From NCBI GenBank assembly GCA_963693085.1, contig OY856413.1:745445056-745509055 (forward strand): a stretch of 64,000 nucleotides of DNA. The letters run 5' to 3'. The notes under the pieces are model-generated. The model was given only the letters and a program-made list of their open reading frames with translations, made no database searches and had not been told where the DNA came from. Positions 23,400 to 35,129 of this stretch are shown one piece after another. How positions within the stretch are numbered: position 1 is the stretch's first letter; every line of letters begins with the position of its first letter. The translations under genes and the position numbers were made by a program. The stretch is from Alisma plantago-aquatica (Eukaryota > Streptophyta > Magnoliopsida > Alismatales > Alismataceae).

Positions 23400-24520
23400 T
23401 CAAACAAACAAATTAGGATATGGATTTTCCATGTCCGTCTTTATCTCCCATGTGGCCTCATCCTCTCCATGGTGCTTCAAAAGAACCTTTACCATCTCTA
23501 TATTCTTATTTCTGAGTTCTCTTACCTTGGTATCTAGAATCCGCAAAGGCAACTCAGGATAAGTTAGCTTTCGTTGAAGCTCAATGGGTTCAATGTTGAG
23601 CACATGGCTCAGATCTTGCACATATTGCTTTAGATTGGACACGTGAAACACATCATGCATCGTACTATATTGAGGGGGTAAAATCAAATGATATGCGGCT
23701 TCACCAATCCATTCTAACACTTCAAACGGACCCACGTATCAGAGACTCAACTTTCCTTTATTCTTAGCTATAGCTCGGAGCGGTCGGATTTTTAGAAAAA
23801 CATGTTCTCCCACAACGAAATGCACATCAGTCCGCTTCGCATCAACATATGACTTCTGTCGGTCTTGGGCTCTCTTTAGCCTTTTCCTGGTCAAAGAGAC
23901 TTTATCAGCATACACTTGGAGTTCATCTGACCTCAATAAGGTCCTTTCACCAACATCATCCCAGTGAAGTGGCGACTGACACGGTCTCTCATATAGAGCT
24001 TTGTATGGAGGCATCCTGATACTGGCTTGGTAATTGTTTTTGTAAGAAAACTCTGCTAAAGGTAGGTAGTGCTCCCATGATCTACCCCAATTGAGCACAC
24101 AAGCTCTCAGCATATCCTCTAAGGTCTGAATCATACTAACCATTAGTTAGGGGTGATAAACTGTACTAACATCGAGTTCTTCATGTACCTATTTCCACCT
24201 TTTGGAAGGGAACCTTTAGGCCAAACTCAAGAACCTTTGAACTCGCTTCATAGTGTAGTTGAACCATCTCTCTCATGGGTAGTTCAACTAGATCTGTCCC
24301 TTAATAGAACTCTTTGTTTCCTATGTCATCTAGGTAATGCGATCTACCATAAATATTGCATCTTGACCTTCCTTGTTCTAGGGAAGACTTATCACCACAT
24401 CCATAGTGATGAACTCCCATTCCCTCTCGGGAACTCTTTATCCTCTATATCAATGCACTGGGTTACCGAAGTTCCTCCTTCACCTTCTGTTATGCATGTC
24501 AACATACCACATGCAGCCTC
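23400..24520 (-). pseudogene. gypsy-2 integrase and chromodomain-like tail (broken)
   Basis: 24143-23400 reads IQTLEDMLRAC, EFSYKNNYQASI, YKALYERPCQSPL, KGKLSL, then GPFEVLEWIGEAAYHL and a VKVLLKHHGEDEATWE tail: the end of a gypsy integrase plus a chromodomain-like motif. An in-frame TGA interrupts it at 23739-23741. Upstream it decays, but YHP (about 24160), VDR (about 24330) and EWEFITMD (about 24390-24415, first catalytic D) are still readable, with indels and stops between. A trace of the zinc-finger end may reach 24520. It is non-functional. Confidence 0.85.
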
Positions 24521-27350
24521 ATCTCCAGCATCCATAGTACTACTACCACTCATTATCTAAGTAGTACTATGGTGTATGGTGATCTTAAAATCACGATCTC
24601 CTGTATATCATTATTCCTCAAGATCAATACCTTAAAAACCCTAAACAATTCTAGTTGGGGTTTCATCACCTTCTTTTCCCAAGAAGGGCATCTGAGGTTC
24701 TACCACCATCCTTTCATTGCATCAAGGACTAGACTGGATAACCAAACAACCATTAACATGTCTCGTTACATCTGAGTGTTATCCAAACACCTCTCCTTTC
24801 CAAACTTAGGGTTAGCCAAACAACCTCTTCTAGCCAAACTAGGAAGCTATATCTCAACTAGAACATCCATTACTACTTCACATCCTTAGATATTAGGTAA
24901 CATTGAAGACATACACTTCCATGTACTTCACTTATCGTCTCACCTCAAACTCTATGTCTATCTTCATTAAGAACACTCTCTGATTTCATCATCATGGTGA
25001 TCAAACTCAATCTTGTATGACTCTTATCTCATGATAAAAACATCCTCATAAGGTGACTACCACATTCCTTTTAATGTTTGCAAACCATCCAGGTATCGTT
25101 CACTTCACCAGGGTATGTTATCATCTCTGTCCTCATACCTCATATCAACATTCTAACATCATTTTTTTATCCTTGGTGTATGGCATGCGTGTTGTCCTAT
25201 CTCTCACCCCCATAACAAGAGGAAATAAGTATTTGGCTGTAGTCCAAATACAGAGTCCTTCCTATTCCAAGAGTAGAGATGGTACATCCCACCTTGCCAG
25301 TACACCTTTAAATCCAACTTGAGACGTGCCACTTATGTCTCTACATCACCATCATATCGATATCAAGGTTACTTCCATGGAAAACTAGTCTTGAACCTAC
25401 TGAGGTTTACACACATCCCTTGGTCATCTCCTCTAGGTCTATAGCGTGCCGAAACTTTTGGGGTCATCCCTCTTCCCTCATGCATCAAGAGAGTGCCCTA
25501 CTCATCTGCCCTTTGGGTCCCATGAGTTCATGAAGGTGATCAATCTCCTAACCCATGACCCTGAGACAATGATAGCTATTACCTCTCGACCCTATGGTCA
25601 TGTGCAACTTAGGGATTTAAGTAACTCCTACTTCCATCGGTCTTATCCCTACCTGACCCTAGGATAGACTGAGGATTCTATTATAGTACATGTCCAACAT
25701 ATAACCTTACCCAAGCCTTCATCATCTCCATTTCTACATTCAAGGGCTAACTTTCATCCTTTCGTAGGGGTCATGGTGACCTGCCTACCTTGCTCATGCC
25801 CCTTACTGGTTACCTCCATGGTAACACATCCTCATGAACTTAGAGATGGATATCTATGGGTCTACAGGTTCATTCTCATACCATGTACTTTTCATTTAGC
25901 TTCTCAAGATCCTATGAGACCTTTTTAGGTTTCCTCAACACCCACAAAACTGGTATACACCCTACGAAAGGGTCCCTCTCCCAGGATGGGAGGAAACCAC
26001 AACTCTTGACAATAAGGTCACAAACATCCTTAGGGTTTACATCCATACAAGCATGCTTAACCCAGCAGCTACTAAGGCACAAGAAGACCACCTACTAAAC
26101 CATGCTAGGTCATACTTGTTCTCTTTCCTCAACACTAGATCAAGATCATACCTTCCCATGTCATCAACTTAGCTGGGAGGGGTTTGTCTTAAACTTAAGG
26201 GGTTTCCCTTTCCTCTCAACATAAGAAGTACCATGCTCGCTTTTATAGGAACTCAACTCTCATCATGAGAATTAGGTACACCACTTCCCCTCTTAGGCCT
26301 AGGAACCCTAGGTTCACTTGTAGGTGTCCAACTACATGCTCTATCTCTTAACCATGAACCAAGCATGCAAAAGGAATGACATGTACTTCTTGTCATCCTT
26401 CAACTCGAGCAACACTTAGAGTTGGGTCCTCCTTAAGGACAACCAACAAGGTACAAGGCCTCATAACCTGTTACTATATCTCTCCAGGTCTAAGGAACTC
26501 TTCTTCTCATCTATACCATAGGTACAGAGGTACCAATAGACTCATCCTCTCTCTAGGGTTTGGTTCCTTTCATGGGAACCAAGACATCATCAACCTCTAG
26601 GGATCAAGCATGTGGCGACCACTATCATCCACTTAGGTCGCATCATCCTCAACTCCCTAGATATCTCAGAGTTTATGATTCCAACCTTATTGCTTGGTTC
26701 TTGCTCTCTCTTTCTGGAACTAACCCTACAACCAACCTCACCATTAGAGGTCCTCTCTTCATGAAGGGTCAACCTCAAAAGCATGCCCCTACCTGGATGA
26801 AGCCTATGTTCAACTTATGTTCGCTCAAGGTTATCCATAGTTCTTTATGCTTATTTCATAAGCCATCCTTCATACTCTCCTGGTCAGGGTTTCAACCCTT
26901 TACTCACACTACTAATGTACCTTGGGTGCATGTTATACCCTACTCGCATAAGCCCATAGGGTTTCTATAGGTCCTTCACTAACATCATCATCTAAGGAGC
27001 TATCCTTTACCCTAACATGCACGACCCTTCCCAGGGTTGGGTTGCCAAAGGTGCTAGGTCACCCAAGGATCATATGGCATCCCAAAGGCATGTCCTTTCA
27101 AACACCTGGTCTAACTCATCTCTCTCTAACCTTCACTTAGGGTTAAGGTTAGCATCATCGTGAGAGGATGTGCCAGGTCTCTACTTGCTATGGAGATCTC
27201 TATCTCCAAGACTAACTTATCCTCCTGACAAGAAGGTCTAGCCTCAGGTCTCTTCTGAGGACATGACAAATTATGTCATACGACCTAAGCATGTATCTAT
27301 TCTTTAGTTTGCGCTTAATCTATTAAGCTTATGTCCATGACATCTTATTT
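24521..27350. other. Unassigned G-poor filler within gypsy-2
   Basis: 2.8 kb where gag, protease and RT would be expected. The plus strand is conspicuously poor in G and rich in C, T and A. Long plus-strand frames exist (for example 26560-26970) but show no domain or family resemblance and look like by-products of composition. No RT box, protease motif, zinc knuckle or primer site was found on either strand. It may be a further insertion or a rearranged interior. Confidence 0.45.
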
Positions 27351-29223
27351 ACAATTTTAGGGTTTCCTTGGAAATTGGGGTTTTGCCTTCATTCTTAATT
27401 ATTATGATCCCTAATTCATCAAATCCACTTAAAACCTTTAAATCCTCTCCCTTTAATATTCCTAACAGTTTTAGTATCATTATTTAGCAATTTACTTCCT
27501 TAATCTAAAATAACATGGTTTTCTTCTTCTTTTACCCTAAATTCGGGTTTTCATGTACATTATATCTTTCATTCAAAGACATAAACCCTAAATTAACCAT
27601 CTTTGTATTCAAAATGGATGAAAACTTCATATTATTAATTAACAGGTTAATAATCCTCAATTTAACCTATTAAGTTACAAAGAATCATCCTTTATTTGCA
27701 ATTAGGGTTTCTAATTACTTTTTAATACACTTTTCTACCAAATTAAAGTACTTTTGTAAAACGAAATAGAACCAAGTTATCAAATTATTTTTATCAAGTT
27801 CTTTGTATTTTCCTACACAACTTTCATGTATAAAGTTTCTTCATACGAGGTTCCTAGCGATCTCTATTAATTTTTCAAGAAAAACTATTTTCTAGATTAT
27901 TTGATCAGAGAGGATATTTCACCGAATTTTGGTGGCCGCTTGATCTGTGGACCGGTGGTCCGCTTCTTGGATCTGATGGTCCCAGTTGTGTGTGTCTAGC
28001 TAACGCCTCTCCCACATACGAGCGTCAGATCTGACTTGATCCCACCATGGACCACGATCGGATGGTGGTCGCCTCGTCGTCTATCTCCGCTCTGAGCAAG
28101 AAACTGCGATCAACTCCCGAGTTGACCTTGAACTCGAGACCACCGACAGATCAACTGAGGAGCTGTGAAGCTTCTCTGTCAAGGCCCGAACTTGATGCGC
28201 TGGTCAATTATGTGATTCCTCCTGACCTTCACCACCAACGCATCGCCGGAGTGTTGCCATCGACTTGCAGGTCGTGGAGGGGGTGTATTAGGTTAGAACC
28301 ACCAATTAGAAGTGTTGTTCCACTCGTTGTCACGCTCTGCAGCAATGGGGACAGTTTTTAGGGACGCTGGTACCCTCACGCTGCTCTCCCTTATATAGGG
28401 CTAGGTCCTAGGAGTCCAGCATTTGGGGGTTTCTCCCATCGTCAACAGTTGCCCAAAAATCTTGGGTCTAGATTCTTCACAAAGATCTCCCAGTCCTAAT
28501 GGGACTGTTATCTCATCGTTTCCTTGCCTCAAAACTAAGAATGTAGAAGAGGAAAATTCCCCTGAACTAGTCAGATTCCTCATCCTACTGGGATCTAGAC
28601 GATGAGTGACGCACACTAGATTAAGATCCAACGGCCTGCATCCGTTGCTCTCAAACAAAAGGAAAAGGATTTTCCCAATTTTTGAATTGATTCCCAAAGA
28701 AGAGGATAACTTGAAAAATCGATAACTCCCAATTCTTAACTCCTTTTTGCCTCAAATTTTAAGGGAACCTCTTTTATGTTTATATATTTCATCCTGCAAA
28801 AATTGGGATCATTATTTTAATAAACGGTTCCTTTTCTTTAGTTGCAAGAAAACACCCTTTTATTCATATTTTCCTCATATTCTTTATCTCCCTTGCTATT
28901 ATATAATTATCCTGAGTTCCTTGAACCCCAAGGAACCTTTATAACTCAAAACTCTATTTTTGGGAAAATATATTTTAGCCTTTTAATTATCCTTTATTCA
29001 TTTTCTTATATATCCCATTATCCCATTGAATTCCTTTTTCTCATCTTTTTCTTTTTCTTTCAATTGGGCTTAATGGCCAATAAGGCCCATCAACAGAGCA
29101 TACAAGGCTATCATACACGAAATTCATTCAACTCAACTCTTCAAAACAATCATTGTTTTCATTTATATTTTTAAAAGAGATTTACAAATCTGATTACATG
29201 CTTTAGAAAATGGGGTTATAATA
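27351..29223 (-). repeat. gypsy-2 5' LTR, truncated
   Basis: Aligns with 21607-23357 from TTTTAGGGTTTCCTT to TGGGGTTATAA. The portion matching 20551-21606 (LTR 3' end) and the primer site are gone. About 110 extra bases sit near 28715-28825 compared with the other LTR. Substitutions are frequent, so this element is clearly older than gypsy-1. Confidence 0.85.
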
Positions 29224-29228
29224 GATTT
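29224..29228. repeat. Target-site duplication of gypsy-2 (right)
   Basis: GATTT, matching 20546-20550. Confidence 0.9.
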
Positions 29229-29760
29229 ATATCATGTGATAGATGATGGTCTTAATGACCTTTGGGCATGGTTGAGCCCTGAATGAGCTGTAATCCTCTT
29301 ATGTTGATAAGGGTTGATACCCTGTGATATTGTGAAAAAGATTATTATCTTGTGATAGTATGATGACTTGTGTGGTCTCATGAATGGAAAGTGAATAGTA
29401 CCATGTGATGATGAGATGAGAAATTATGTTTCACACATTTTATATCATTTCAAAGTTGTGATATTTATATGCTTTCCAAAAGTGAATTAGGGTTTGTATG
29501 TCCACTTGTTTGATGCAACCTTAATCCACCCAATTGGGGATAGATCAATTTGTATCAAATTCTTGGCATAGTATGGATATAATAAAGATTTTGGGATCTT
29601 ATGCAAATGTTTATGAGTGGGTGTTGACGTTGAAATCAGTTTTAATTTACCCATATTTTTGGGTATGTGATTAATTAGTGATTGATTGTGTTTTATGTTT
29701 TGAGTAATCTCATTTAGTGTAATGGGTTCTCATAGACCTACTATTGTTGATCCCAATTTG
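29229..29760 (+). repeat. Repeat block X, right part, with a tandem duplication
   Basis: About 29243-29350 repeats 20445-20550 (ATGATGGTCTTAATGACCTT through GATATTGTGAAAA), whereas the related block near 42310-42400 has this only once. A tandem duplication of roughly 130 bp therefore arose in this copy. Similarity to the other block ends near 29462 (AAAGTTGTGAT). From there to about 29760 I recognise nothing. Confidence 0.6.
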
Positions 29761-30420
29761 GTTGATTATCTCATCAATCGGGCGGGCATGAACGAGATGA
29801 GCGACTGGAACCATTGCCACATGAATGGACAAAGTGTTCAACATTGTAAAGTCACTCCATGGCAATGATGCTAGAGTCCTTCTTAAATTGGAATATTATT
29901 TTGTGAGGCTAGATATAGTATGCATGTAGGTCAAGGAAGGAAGAAATATGGCTGTACAAGTCCAATACAAACATTATTTGACATTCTACAACAAATGCAT
30001 AGAGTTTGGTCATGACAAGAAGCTATGCGTAGAGTATCAAGAATAAAAAGATGCAGATGTAGAATGGTTTGAAGTTCCTTGCAGAAACTATCAATGATCA
30101 AAGCATTGTTGGAATAAAAAAGATAAAGGAAATGACAAAGTGAATTCAAGATGAGAATCTTCAATATGAAGTCAATGTCACTGAAAAGGAAGGAAATTTA
30201 ATTGCTCAAATCATAGTAGCATATCTAGAGAATGGGAGAAATATATCATTCAACAAGGAGGATACCAAAAAACTCATTGATATGTAGAACATAAGAAGGA
30301 GGAGTTGTATCCTAAACCAACTGATAAGTCTGACACGCTATTAGATTCTAATATAGAAGGTAGCAAACTAATATAGAAAGAGAACAAGTAAGAAGGTCAT
30401 AAGAAGAATGGGAAGATGCA
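29760..30420 (+). pseudogene. LINE ORF1, carboxy-terminal remnant
   Basis: After a P-PHEW-TKC stretch comes VQVQYKHYLTFYNKCIEFGHDKKLC at about 29953-30027, equivalent to the YE-LP-FC--C--GH----C zinc knuckle that closes the conserved part of plant L1 ORF1 proteins. It continues the DUF4283-like part at 3950-4272 in the same orientation. Stops are frequent and the tail to 30420 is a charged, low-complexity stretch. Confidence 0.6.
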
Positions 30421-30476
30421 TGAGCCTACTAGGCGTACCCAAGTCTAGAATAGTTTTATGAATGCTACTCCACTTA

Positions 30477-31750
30477 TGGAACATCAAGGGGTGGGTTTGA
30501 AAGTATCAAGTGGATTTTACGGTTGTATATGCACATAATTTAGTGATTCAAATGGAGGAACTATGGGATGAACTTGTAGTTCCACATATAGAGATGGAGA
30601 AACTGTGGCTAATTAGGGGAGATTTTAATATTGTTCAAGTATAGATTGAAAACTATGGATGAAGATCTATGCTCGCATATGTGATGAATTCTTTCAACCA
30701 AGATATTGATCAATCTGACTATTTGAAATGCCTATAACAGGTGTAGATTTCACATCAAACAATGAAAGGAATCAAAATGACCATAGGGACAACAAGTTGT
30801 ACAAAGTGTTAGTCAATGATAGATTTCTCCACATTTTACCTAATTTACATGCAAAAATAAGGGGTGATGAGATGAGTGACCATTCTCCCATTTTCATGCA
30901 TATCATATAGAAGAAGAAAAATAGGAAACCATTTATCTTTCTAAGTTATTGGGCATACTGGAAGCGGTTTGATGTTGTGATTAATGATATCTATATCATC
31001 CACATTCAAGGGAATCCCATGTATACATTTGTAAAAAATAATGTATACAAATTAAGTGCTAAAGAAGTGGTCCAAGGAAGAGGTAAATGTTGCAAATCAA
31101 TTATCTAAAACTAAATGAGAATGTGTTGAAGTGAGGCAAATACTACTTATTGATCCATTGGGCATAGATCTTATTTTAAAGTACAAGGAATTGAAGAAAT
31201 TATTGAATATTTAAAAAGGTTGAGAAGTTTTTTTTACTAGAAGATAATTAGGGATAAATAGGTAGAAATTGAGGACAAAAATATTAGACATTATCATTCT
31301 ACAGTTAAAATAGGAAAATTTGATCTTTGAATAGATTGGCAGTTAGGATGATGTGGTAAAAAAGGAAGAAGACATTGCAAATCAAGTTGTTAGATTCTAT
31401 GATTCTCTTTACATCAAGAATTTTACTGCGATGATAAAGAATAAAGATCTAAATTTGAAATATATGATCACATGTACTCAAAATAATATGTTAACAAGGA
31501 AGATGAATAAACTAAAAATCAATCATTTTGTATGGAGTATAGGAACCAAAAAATACCTAGTCTTAGATGTCTTCAACTCTTTCATATAAAGTATGATAAG
31601 AAAAATAGTAAGAAGGACCTAGTTAAATAAGTAGGATGTTTCATGGAGGCACACAATATAGTTAGGAAAGTGAATCATTCATTTCTTGAATAAAATCATA
31701 AAGATGTATCTGAGTTTAGAACCATTACATGTTCCTTAATCAATGCAAGA
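30477..31750 (+). pseudogene. LINE ORF2: AP-endonuclease and start of RT region (broken)
   Basis: ORF2 nicks target DNA and reverse transcribes the LINE RNA. A WNIKG motif (30477-30491) opens the endonuclease, RGDFNIV (about 30612) is its GGDFN box, and SDHSPI (30875-30892) its C-terminal signature. Downstream, EIEDKNIRHYHSTVK (about 31265) and EEDIANQVVRFYDSLY (about 31360) match the linker before the L1 RT. Sequence is lost at 31751, where another element's LTR begins, before any RT catalytic box. Many stops. Confidence 0.8.
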
Positions 31751-33555
31751 TGATGAGTGCAAACTCATCACCTTTATTTGTATATTTTTATCCTTAATTA
31801 ACAAAAAATTATTGGCTTTTCAGTAGTTTTAGCATAAATTTGTCTAGTTTAACTTTCCTCCCATCTATGGAGTTTTTACTAGTTTTGGTTGGCTTTTGTA
31901 GGGAAATGAACAAATATACCAAAAACCAGTCTCGTGACATGGCCATTTCAGTTTCCAAAAGACCATTTCAGCTATGAAATGACCGTTTCACTTCATCAAA
32001 TTACTATTTCATGCCCACACTCAGTCAAATCATTGCGGCTAAAAAGCATTCTAGTGTTCAATTGAATCGACAATGACACTAAATGCAATTGACTGGTTTA
32101 GATCCTGAGTCGATCGATTCACACCTTAATCAAATGGTCAAATAAGGTAAATCAACACATCTCTCTGTATGGAGCAAGCAATTAAAACCTAAAAAGTCCA
32201 AGATTCAGAGACTTCGATTCTACCCAGATCTAGTCTCGTGAAATGACAAATTTTGTTACAAAATAACTGTTTCAGCTATGAAACCACCACTTCACTTCAT
32301 GAATCGACCATTTCATGCCCATATCTAGTCAAAAATTTCATAGGTAGTCATGCATGAGTAAAAGAAGATCCAGAGTCCACAACCCCCCTCCCTCTAGGGT
32401 TTTTACCGCTTCCATTGACTCGTGCCCACACAGATCTAAACCAAACGACCTAGATAGTGAACCAATCAGTTCACCATCTGTGTACCCATTTCAAGAGACG
32501 CTAGACAGAATTCTTCCCATCCTTAGGCTTTTTGCCCCTCCTTTCTCCCTATAAAAGGAGGGGGGACTCCCTAAGAAAATGATGTCCAATCTTAGATTGT
32601 ATACCACTTATTGTATCCATTTGTATGTCAATTTGGTTTGCATTTGTTGTAATTTTATTGGAATGTTTGAGTATTTTTCTTCTAGAGCATGAGGAGTATC
32701 CCCATAACCCTTTTATATATTTGTTCTGCTTCTCCATGTTTTTAATGAAGAGTGTTTCCCCATAAAATTTCATCTCGGTCAAAAAGAGTGGATATAATCT
32801 TGTGAGGGTACCTAAATCCTAGACCCTAGCAAGAATGAATTGCATGAATTCTTGACACGCACTTCTGACCTTCTTATTTCTGATCTATACATGGTTTATA
32901 GTAGATTAGGGTTATATTGTTGTGGAGATACTGAGATCAAGGGTCTCCACAATAATTAATGCATAATATTTTGATGCCATCAACTGATTTTAATTGTGAT
33001 CCTTTTCATCTAGTTTTCTTGTTTGTTATAACCTATGGTGACGTGATCACCTGATCCATAGTTTCAAACATCAAAATGGGAACGAAAAGATCTTAACAAG
33101 ATCCATTGATAGTGTCTTGTTGTATGGTTAGACGAGGATCCTAAAATGTTGTGACCTTAGGTTTGAGAGAAGTTTGACTTTTGTCTGATTTATAATCCTA
33201 AGAGACTCAAATCCACATAATCCTAATTCAGTCATTTAATCATGGAATTGTATTGATGAATTTAGGAACATGGTTTTTGGCGGTTATTCTTTGAACCCCC
33301 AGATTTCTCTATCTTTATTAGTTAAATTTTATTTCTGCACTTTACTCCTATTCTTAGCATACTCAAACTCTCTACTTCTATTTCTTTTTCATGTGATCAT
33401 GTTTGAATCTCATCCATCTTGTTTGACCATCACTTGGTATTGATACCTTTCTATACTAAGTTGAGTTGGTGCTTGTGTGAAGCTGACAACCTGGCTAGAA
33501 GGTAAACTCTAGGACTTTTCCTCATTATTTGTTATGTGTGCAACGACATGCATCA
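31751..33555 (+). repeat. Athila/Tat-like Ty3/gypsy 5' LTR
   Basis: 1,805 bp with inverted ends TGATG...CATCA, followed two bases later by a TTTGGTACCATTTCTAGGGA sequence resembling the TTTGGCGCCGTTGCCGGGGA primer region of plant Athila/Tat-type elements. It contains a TATA box (32550), an internal 75-bp repeat pair (about 31945-32025 and 32262-32335, built on TTTCAGCTATGAAA and CATTTCATGCCCA), and it truncates the LINE. No matching 3' LTR was found in the window. Confidence 0.65.
32550..32556 (+). promoter_or_regulatory. TATA box of the Athila/Tat-like LTR
   Basis: TATAAAA within CTCCCTATAAAAGGAGG, at a plausible distance from the LTR end for a U3 promoter. Confidence 0.55.
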
Positions 33556-33557
33556 AA

Positions 33558-33577
33558 TTTGGTACCATTTCTAGGGA
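33558..33577 (+). other. Primer-binding region of the Athila/Tat-like element
   Basis: Position and pattern match the primer region of this lineage, with several substitutions (TTTGGTACC in place of TTTGGCGCC). Confidence 0.55.
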
Positions 33578-34360
33578 AGGCACACATTGTTTTTCTAATC
33601 CTATTTCTTGTAGATCTTTTATAATATTGTTCATATTTCCTTATCATGTATATCTTTTAGTCTTATTCTATAATTTTTGTTCCATAATTTCCTTTCTTAT
33701 ATTTTTATAAATTATTCACCTACCGAGTCCCATTTTGGTAGTGTATCACCTCTTTCTACCGAGTTTCCATTTTGGTACTATAGTGTTCTAGTTTATTTTT
33801 GGAATTATATCTTAGCTTATCCTTGTAATTTTTTCTTTGTTACTTTCTTTTTGCTAACCCCTTCACTTTTTTTGGTTCTTTTGTTTTAGATTTTTCCCTC
33901 TTCTTTCTACCTTACATCCCTTTTTGTAATCTTCATCTTTTCAGAAAAAAACAAAAGGAGGGATCTTTTCAAATGTATTTGTCCTATGGTTTCCCCATAT
34001 TACGGTAGCACCTTATATAATCTTGAGTCTTCCTATCCAAGTAACTCTAAGCCATAAATTATATAGGGCTATTATAAGAAACCATGCTACCTTTATCCAT
34101 ATTATTATGAGGGGTGTTATGACCAATAGGATCATCGAGGTTGTGATCAATAAAACCTTGGGGGATATGAACTTATTTGTGAAACCCAATAAACTCCTCA
34201 ACAAGAAGAGCAACTTATGGCCCTAGAAAGGATAATAGAAAAACGACATACAAAACTAGACACCCGACAAGCCTTGATAGCTACTTTACTATAAGCCCAA
34301 TCAAAAAATCTATATTTACCAAATTTGGCTCCTCATATTGTAGTGGCATCATGTAATTTC
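33578..34360 (+). other. Leader of the Athila/Tat-like element, non-coding
   Basis: T-rich with a short internal repeat (CCTACCGAGT..CCATTTTGGTA, twice around 33719-33776) and no believable frame on either strand. Confidence 0.35.
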
Positions 34361-34776
34361 GAATTATCCAACCAAGATTGATGTAATATAAATTAGAATC
34401 CACAATCTTCTGAAGACTATTATGAGGAACAATGCCACACATATCAAGAAGATGGTTTCTATGAACAACAAAGTTATGGAAGGTACGATAAGAATAACCA
34501 ACCAAATTTGGAGGTGTATGAACCTATTTGTGATGAGAAACATACACCTCAACAAGAGGAGTGGATTAGATCCCTAGAGAAAATAGTAGTAGAGCTACAA
34601 GAAATAATAGAAAATGGACAAGACTTGTTTGCTACTTTTCTAGAGGCCCAATCAATGAGACCCTCAGAGAAGTTAGAGAAGACAAAGATGTTTTTCCACG
34701 ACAACAAAAATGATGATTTTATCCAGATTTCATTTATGTCAGATCCAATTGAAATAGCACAACCCAGGAAGTTCTA
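34361..34776 (+). pseudogene. Possible Gag C-terminal remnant
   Basis: A plus-strand frame (34508-34776 and readable from about 34390) rich in Q, E, Y and N, followed by an amphipathic stretch SLEKIVVELQEIIENGQDLFATFLEAQ that could be a short coiled coil. Similar Gln-rich then helical segments end the Gag of Athila/Tat elements, and it lies where Gag is expected. No zinc knuckle or capsid motif is visible, so the assignment is by position. Confidence 0.35.
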
Positions 34777-35129
34777 GTGATTAAGTGATGAAAACATTAT
34801 ATCCTGACTTTTCATCTAGACACACTATTATTAGAATATGAAAAATCACAGAAAAAGAGTCGTACTTGTTTGTCTATAAATTCTGAAATTAATCCTATTG
34901 GTGGTCTTAATACATGATCTATCAATGACCAACCAACTTTGGTTGAGCCCAAAATGGATAATAAGCAACCAAACCCGAATGATGAAATAACTTATCACAC
35001 TCTGGATGGTCTAGAAGCGGAATGACCACCCTTAGAAGAAGACCATGTGCCCGCTTTCTTTGTATGCAAGGAAGATATCCTCATTTTTATTCCTCCGTAA
35101 CCCTTGGCAACTTCTTCCATAAAGGAACT
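34777..35129. other. Unassigned sequence
   Basis: Probably degraded interior of the preceding element; no motif recognised on either strand. Confidence 0.3.

Larger units (their letters stand above)
20551..29223 (-). mobile_element. Broken Ty3/gypsy element, 'gypsy-2'
   Basis: A minus-strand LTR element bounded by GATTT duplications. Left (3') LTR 20551-23357, pol remnant 23400-24520, an unassigned stretch, then a truncated right (5') LTR 27351-29223 whose terminal C is mutated. LTR ends read TGTTATAACCCC and GGGGTCGTAACA on the element strand. Gag, protease, RT and the primer site are missing. The chromodomain-like tail again suggests a Tekay/Del-like chromovirus. Confidence 0.85.

Noticed and set aside
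24153..26970. Several plus-strand frames of 70-136 codons
   Set aside because: They arise in G-poor DNA where stop codons are rare on that strand; the first ones overlap a decayed minus-strand integrase.
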